From positions 1 through 28,265 of the forward strand of contig JAWKRR010000078.1 of assembly GCA_041389525.1 (NCBI GenBank): DNA of 28,265 nucleotides, given 5' to 3'. Numbering within the stretch: the first letter of the stretch is position 1; every line of letters starts with the position of its first letter. This stretch comes from JACKFB01 sp041389525 (GTDB lineage: Bacteria > Myxococcota_A > UBA9042 > PHBI01 > JACKFB01). The notes below the pieces were generated by a model that saw only the letters and a program-made list of their open reading frames with translations, was not told where the DNA came from and ran no database searches. Position numbers and translations under genes: made by a program. This document shows, piece by piece, positions 24,511 through 28,265 of the stretch.

Positions 24511-25911
24511 CTACATCCGGTGCAACTTCACGGTGTTGGTCCCCTCTTCGGGCGGCCACCCCATGACCACCGCGAACGCGTCGCCCTCGTGGCAGAGCCC
24601 CTCGCGCCCCAGGATCCCGCTGGCGATTCGCATGGTCTCCGACAGGTTGTTCGGCGGCACGTCCACCCGCGGGATGACGCCCCACTCGAGGGCCAGCCGC
24701 GCCGCCACGTGCCGCTTCGGCGTCACCGCCACGATGGGCGCGCGCGGCCGAAACTCGCTGAGCAGGTTCGCCGTCCGCCCGTCGCGGGTGAACACCACGA
24801 TGGCCTTCAGCGGCAGCGCGTAGCTCATCAGCGCGGCCGCCTTCGCCGCGGCGTTGGCGAAGCCCCAGTCGATCATCAGCGACACGTCCTTGACCACCCG
24901 CTCTTCCAGCAGCCACGCCGACTCCACCTCGCGGATGATGCGGTCCATCATGCGCACGGCCTCGATCGGGTAACGCCCGGCCGCCGTTTCGCCTGACAGC
25001 ATCAGCGCGTCCGTGCCGTCGAGCACCGCGTTCGCCACGTCGGCGGCCTCGGCCCGCGTCGGCGTCGGGTTGCGGATCATCGAGTCCAGCATCTGGGTCG
25101 CCGTGATGACCAGCTTCCCGCGCTTGTTGATCTCGCGGATGATCCGCTTCTGCACGAGCGGGACCTTCTCGGCCCCCAACTCCACGCCCAGATCCCCGCG
25201 GGCCACCATGCAGCCGTCGGCGATGTCGGCGATGTCGGCCAGGTTCAGGATCGCCTCGGGCTTCTCGAGCTTCGCGATGACCGGCGTGCCGCGGGACAGC
25301 GCCTGCGCCATCCGCACGTCGTCGGCGCTGCGCACAAACGAGAGCGCGGTGTACTCCACCTCGAGCGTGCCCACCGCGAAGGCCAGGTCGGCCTCGTCCT
25401 TCGCCGTCATCGCCGCCGTGCTCAGCGCTCGCCCGGGGATGTTGATGCCCTTGCCCCCCGACAGGGTCCCGCCCACCATCACCTTGCAGTGGATATCGGG
25501 CCCCTCGACCGCGACGACCTCCAGGCGCAGCAGCCCGTCGTCGATGAGGATCTGGTCGCCCGCGTCGACGTCCTGGGGCAGCGCCTTGTAGGTCACCGAC
25601 ACCCGGTCGACGTCGCCGTCGACGTCCCGCGCGGTCAGCGTGAAGGCGCGCCCCGGCACCAGCTCGACAGGCCCCTTCCCGAAGAGCCCCGTGCGGATCT
25701 TCGGGCCACACAGGTCCGCCAGCAGCGCCACCGGGCGCCCGGCCTTCGCCGCGCACTTCCGCACAAGCTCGGCCATGCGCTGATGGGCCTCGTGGGTGCC
25801 GTGCGAGAAGTTCAGGCGCGCGCAGTCCATGCCGGCCTCGATGAGGGCCTCGACCATGGCCTGGTCGCTGGTCGCAGGGCCGAGAGTGCAGACGATCTTC
25901 GCCCTGCGCAT
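24511..25911 (-). CDS. pyk: Pyruvate kinase
   Basis: A 466-residue pyruvate kinase, which converts phosphoenolpyruvate and ADP to pyruvate and ATP in glycolysis. Motifs in order: KIVCTLGPAT (5-14), RLNFSHGTHEAH (about 32-43), DLCGPKIRTG (about 66-75), VIAKLEKPEA (about 226-235) with the catalytic lysine, MVARGDLGVE, ATQMLDSMIRNPTPTRAE and DGTDALMLSGETAAGRYP (all in the barrel), then the C-terminal allosteric domain. AGGAA about 7 bases upstream supports the ATG at 25909-25911; the longer frame to 26550 overlaps the upstream gene. It lies 47 bp behind the heme-oxygenase-like gene on the same strand, so co-transcription is likely. Confidence 0.95.
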   Translation of the reverse strand: MRRAKIVCTLGPATSDQAMVEALIEAGMDCARLNFSHGTHEAHQRMAELVRKCAAKAGRPVALLADLCGPKIRTGLFGKGPVELVPGRAFTLTARDVDGDVDRVSVTYKALPQDVDAGDQILIDDGLLRLEVVAVEGPDIHCKVMVGGTLSGGKGINIPGRALSTAAMTAKDEADLAFAVGTLEVEYTALSFVRSADDVRMAQALSRGTPVIAKLEKPEAILNLADIADIADGCMVARGDLGVELGAEKVPLVQKRIIREINKRGKLVITATQMLDSMIRNPTPTRAEAADVANAVLDGTDALMLSGETAAGRYPIEAVRMMDRIIREVESAWLLEERVVKDVSLMIDWGFANAAAKAAALMSYALPLKAIVVFTRDGRTANLLSEFRPRAPIVAVTPKRHVAARLALEWGVIPRVDVPPNNLSETMRIASGILGREGLCHEGDAFAVVMGWPPEEGTNTVKLHRM

Positions 25912-25958
25912 GGAGATTCCTGGGTCGGAGGGGGCCCGGCGAGCCGCGGATTCGCGAC

Positions 25959-26702
25959 TCAGCCGACGGCGCCTCGCTGATTTGGCGCTTGCAGGCCGCA
26001 GGCTTCGGCCACTTCGTCGCGAAAGGCAAGCCAGGCCACGAGCACGGCCTCCATCGCGTCGACGACCGCGCGGCGCTTCAGCGGCCCGATGTGGTCCAGC
26101 ACCACCCGCCACGCGGACTGGCGGTGGTCGCCCTCGACCATCCGGTGGACCTTGGTCAGCGCCAGATGCTCGAGCGGCAGCCCGTAGTGCTTCACCAGCG
26201 GGTGCTCCGACAGCGGCGGCGCCGGGCGCTTCGGCACGCTCGGGTCCAGCTCGCCGCGCTCGTGGGGCGTGCCCTCCAAGAACAGCGTCGTGACCGCCGT
26301 CGCGACCTCCCACCCGGCCGCCGTCGTGTAGGCGTCCAGCAGGTCGCGGTAGGCCTGCGCCCGAGGCAAGAGCTGGACCTCGGCGAAGCGCCCGAGATCC
26401 ATCCCCAGGCCCTCGGGGTAGCGCAAGAAGAGGTCCGCGTGGGGCACGCCCATGGACAGCCCGCCGGTCTCCTCTTCGTAGAGATTGGCCGCCAACTCCT
26501 TGCGCACCTCGACCACCGGACACTGGGCGTAGGCCCGCCCGAGCAGCCACGCGAAGTCGCGCACGTAGACCGCGTATTCCTGCTCGAGATGAAGGTGCAG
26601 GCGCTCTTTAGTGACGACGCCCTTGTTGAAATCAGGCCACGCCCAGTGGACCTTCCGCTCCATCACATTCAGCAGCGCTTCTCGGAACGTCGCGCGATTC
26701 AT
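25959..26702 (-). CDS. Heme-oxygenase-like diiron protein (iron-containing redox enzyme family, TenA/PqqC-like)
   Basis: A 247-residue all-helical protein of the heme-oxygenase-like oxidase superfamily. Candidate metal ligands are Glu40/Glu41 (HLHLEQEYAVYVRDF), Glu76-Glu78 in LAANLYEEETGG, His88 (GVPHADLFLRYP), Glu143 (LFLEGTPHERG), His186 (ALTKVHRMV) and Asp192-His193 (EGDHRQSAW). That E...H...E...H/DH spacing fits the iron-containing redox enzyme family more than TenA thiaminases or cofactorless PqqC. The start at 26702 has GGGAGG 5 bases upstream; a Met 11 codons earlier has a poorer site. It is upstream of pyk on the same strand and divergent from the TerB-phosphatase gene. The substrate is unknown. 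Confidence 0.85.
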   Translation of the reverse strand: MNRATFREALLNVMERKVHWAWPDFNKGVVTKERLHLHLEQEYAVYVRDFAWLLGRAYAQCPVVEVRKELAANLYEEETGGLSMGVPHADLFLRYPEGLGMDLGRFAEVQLLPRAQAYRDLLDAYTTAAGWEVATAVTTLFLEGTPHERGELDPSVPKRPAPPLSEHPLVKHYGLPLEHLALTKVHRMVEGDHRQSAWRVVLDHIGPLKRRAVVDAMEAVLVAWLAFRDEVAEACGLQAPNQRGAVG

Positions 26703-26787
26703 CGTGCCTCCCGGGTCGAGCGGCTCCGACTTCATGCTCCGGGGGCGGCACTCACGGGTCAAATTCCTGGTCTGCGGTGGTACTCAT

Positions 26788-26800
26788 CGCGATAATCGCG
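26788..26800. promoter_or_regulatory. 13-bp palindrome in divergent promoter region
   Basis: CGCGATAATCGCG is a perfect inverted repeat (arms CGCGAT/ATCGCG, one central base), in the 143-bp gap between the diiron gene and the TerB-phosphatase gene. It contains GATAAT, a -10-like hexamer, but I see no -35 at proper spacing on either strand. It could be an operator; the evidence is shape and location only. Confidence 0.3.
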
Positions 26801-26845
26801 CGGTCCCGTCACATCGCCACGCGCCGCCGTCGCCAGTGGAGGCCC

Positions 26846-28265
26846 ATGCTCGAGCTCAGCAAGGATCCGCAGACCGCCGAGAAGCAGATGGTGGGCCTCA
26901 TCTTCTACCTGACGACCTTCGGCCACATCGACGGCGAGTTCGACGCGACCGAGAAGGGCTTCATCCGCGACTACGTGCGGCGCATCGTCGAGCACCGCTT
27001 CGACACCGCGATGCCGGGTGCTGCGCCGGAGCTGAGGGCCGAGATCGTCGGCAAGTTCAGCGCCCACTTCGGCGAGATTCTGGACGCGACGGACCGCGAG
27101 ATCCGCGACCTGTGGACCGAGCCGGTGGCCGAGGGCGAGGACTCGGCGCATTTCGTCCGTTCCCGCCTGAAGGTTCGCTGCTTCGAGATCTTCCGCGGCT
27201 TTGACACCGGCGGGCAGGAGCGCCTCTTCGAGGCCATCGAAGAGCTCCTGATGGCCGACGGCGTCGCCCACCCCGAGGAGGTCCAGTTTCGCGCCGAGCT
27301 GCTCGATATCCTCGACAGCGACGAGCGGATCGGGCCGGACGCGGGCACGTCCGCGCCCATGGCGGTCGACGTGGACGCGGTCACCGAGCTGGCCGGACCG
27401 GGCACCGACCACCCCTTCTTCGCGCCGCTGGAACGCCACTACTCCGTCGAGCCGGAGCGGATCGCCAAGCAGCTCGCGGCGGACCGCGCGCTCATCGCCA
27501 GCGTCCGCGCGCTGCTGGCCCAGCAGCGACAGCTTGGCCAGGGCGCGCTGACGGGGCGCAAGCGCGTGCAGGACCTCGCCGGCAAGCAGCCCTTCTTGGA
27601 CGGGCACGTCTACGTCGTCGCGCCCGACCCGAAGAAGACCTACGAGCTGACGGTGCTGGGCGATCTGCACGGCTGCTACAGCTGCCTGAAGGCGGCGCTG
27701 ATGCAGTCGCGCTTCCTCGAGCGCGTCGACGCCTTCGAGCGCGACCCGCGCGGCCAGCCGGAGCCTCGGCTGGTGCTGCTGGGCGACTACATCGACCGCG
27801 GACTCTTCAGCTATAACGGGGTCTTGCGCGCCGTCATGCAGGTCTTCTGCGCCGCGCCTCGCTACGTCGTGATGCTGCGCGGCAACCACGAGTACTACCT
27901 GGAGCACGAGGGCGAGATCTACGGCGGCGTCAGGCCGGCGGAGGCCATCGACACCCTGCGACCCCACGCGTCGCGCGACGTGTTCCGCGACTACCTCGCG
28001 CTCTTCGAGGACCTGCCGAACATGCTGCTCTTCGGGCAGACCCTCTTCGTGCACGCCGGCATCCCGCGGGACTCGCTGGTGGCCGAGCGCTGGAAGGATC
28101 TGTCGACCCTGAACGACCCCGACATCCGCTTCCAGATGCTGTGGAGCGACCCGAGCACGGCGGACCTCATCCCGTCGGCGCTGCAGGAGCAGACGGCGCG
28201 CTTTCCATTTGGGCGGCTGCAGGCCCGGGCCTTCCTCGAGCGCATCGGCTGCAACACGCTGATCC
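26846..28265 (+). CDS. TerB-like domain fused to PPP-type serine/threonine phosphatase, 3' end outside window
   Basis: At least 473 residues are visible; the frame is open at the right edge. The N-terminal part (about 1-165) resembles TerB-like helical domains, with two DG-x5-E-type segments: FGHIDGEFDATEKGF (about 25-39) and LLMADGVAHPEEV (about 132-144). A linker leads to a metallophosphoesterase with the complete PPP signature: GDLHGCY (Asp273, His275), GDYIDRG (314-319, Asp314 and Asp317), GNHEYY (Asn347, His348), and VHAGI (His403). These residues bind the two metals and the phosphate in PP1/PP2A-like enzymes. GGAGG lies only 3 bases before the ATG. The protein has no signal peptide and is cytosolic. 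The target is unknown; the TerB-like part may sense or tether to the envelope. The fusion is uncommon to me. Confidence 0.85.
   Translation, partial: MLELSKDPQTAEKQMVGLIFYLTTFGHIDGEFDATEKGFIRDYVRRIVEHRFDTAMPGAAPELRAEIVGKFSAHFGEILDATDREIRDLWTEPVAEGEDSAHFVRSRLKVRCFEIFRGFDTGGQERLFEAIEELLMADGVAHPEEVQFRAELLDILDSDERIGPDAGTSAPMAVDVDAVTELAGPGTDHPFFAPLERHYSVEPERIAKQLAADRALIASVRALLAQQRQLGQGALTGRKRVQDLAGKQPFLDGHVYVVAPDPKKTYELTVLGDLHGCYSCLKAALMQSRFLERVDAFERDPRGQPEPRLVLLGDYIDRGLFSYNGVLRAVMQVFCAAPRYVVMLRGNHEYYLEHEGEIYGGVRPAEAIDTLRPHASRDVFRDYLALFEDLPNMLLFGQTLFVHAGIPRDSLVAERWKDLSTLNDPDIRFQMLWSDPSTADLIPSALQEQTARFPFGRLQARAFLERIGCNTLI

Noticed and set aside
26759..28054. 431-codon minus-strand frame opposite the phosphatase gene
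   Set aside because: Low-complexity Val/Ala/Arg/Asp mirror of the plus-strand gene, which has complete metal-site motifs.

Overview
The window is very GC-rich, densely coded DNA from a Gram-negative bacterium, most likely a member of the Myxococcota (delta-proteobacterial lineage). Four things point there: a MYXO-CTERM-type C-terminal sorting tail on a CARDB/MopE-repeat protein (16589-19489), many lipoproteins with long Asp/Ala-rich tethers after the lipobox, an outer-membrane beta-barrel-like gene of a type common in myxobacteria, and codon use saturated with G/C at third positions. No rRNA, tRNA, CRISPR array, insertion sequence or phage gene was recognised.

Layout. 1-2378 (minus): a partial outer-membrane protein gene behind a lipoprotein built of five tandem eight-cysteine modules. 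2575-5431: a small methyltransferase (plus) convergent with a membrane-spanning SGNH/GDSL hydrolase that has a TPR-like insert (minus). 5580-9967 (plus): a large lipoprotein with a probable alpha/alpha-barrel C-terminus, then a lipoprotein with a thioredoxin-like domain whose active site reads W-TGA-G-P-C, then a luciferase-like flavin-dependent oxidoreductase. 9990-12727: a second SGNH lipoprotein (minus) divergent from a probably exported, Tat-lipoprotein pirin (plus). 12912-16502 (plus): an HDOD protein overlapping a soluble transhydrogenase (sthA), then a PAS-GGDEF diguanylate cyclase with a palindrome-spaced promoter. 16589-20070: the MYXO-CTERM surface protein overlapping a convergent Uma2-family gene. 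20181-22572: a nitric-oxide stress module, with ric/ytfE divergent from norR and a sigma-54 promoter plus three related 17-bp elements between them. 22588-24444: a leucine-carboxyl-methyltransferase-like protein and a divergent membrane-anchored coiled-coil protein. 24511-26702 (minus): pyruvate kinase behind a heme-oxygenase-like diiron protein. 26846 to the end (plus): a TerB-like/PPP phosphatase fusion, cut by the window edge.

How it works together. Much of the window is cell-envelope and redox biology: at least five exported or surface proteins, a selenocysteine candidate, flavin and pyridine-nucleotide enzymes, and NO-damage repair. The strongest non-routine observation is the in-frame TGA at 8534-8536. 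It lies exactly at the catalytic cysteine position of a thioredoxin WCGPC motif and is followed by an 8-bp hairpin whose apex lies in the range expected for a bacterial SECIS. I read this as one 273-residue selenoprotein lipoprotein rather than two broken ORFs. The second is the complete NorR-RIC regulatory architecture, which can be read directly from the intergenic sequence.
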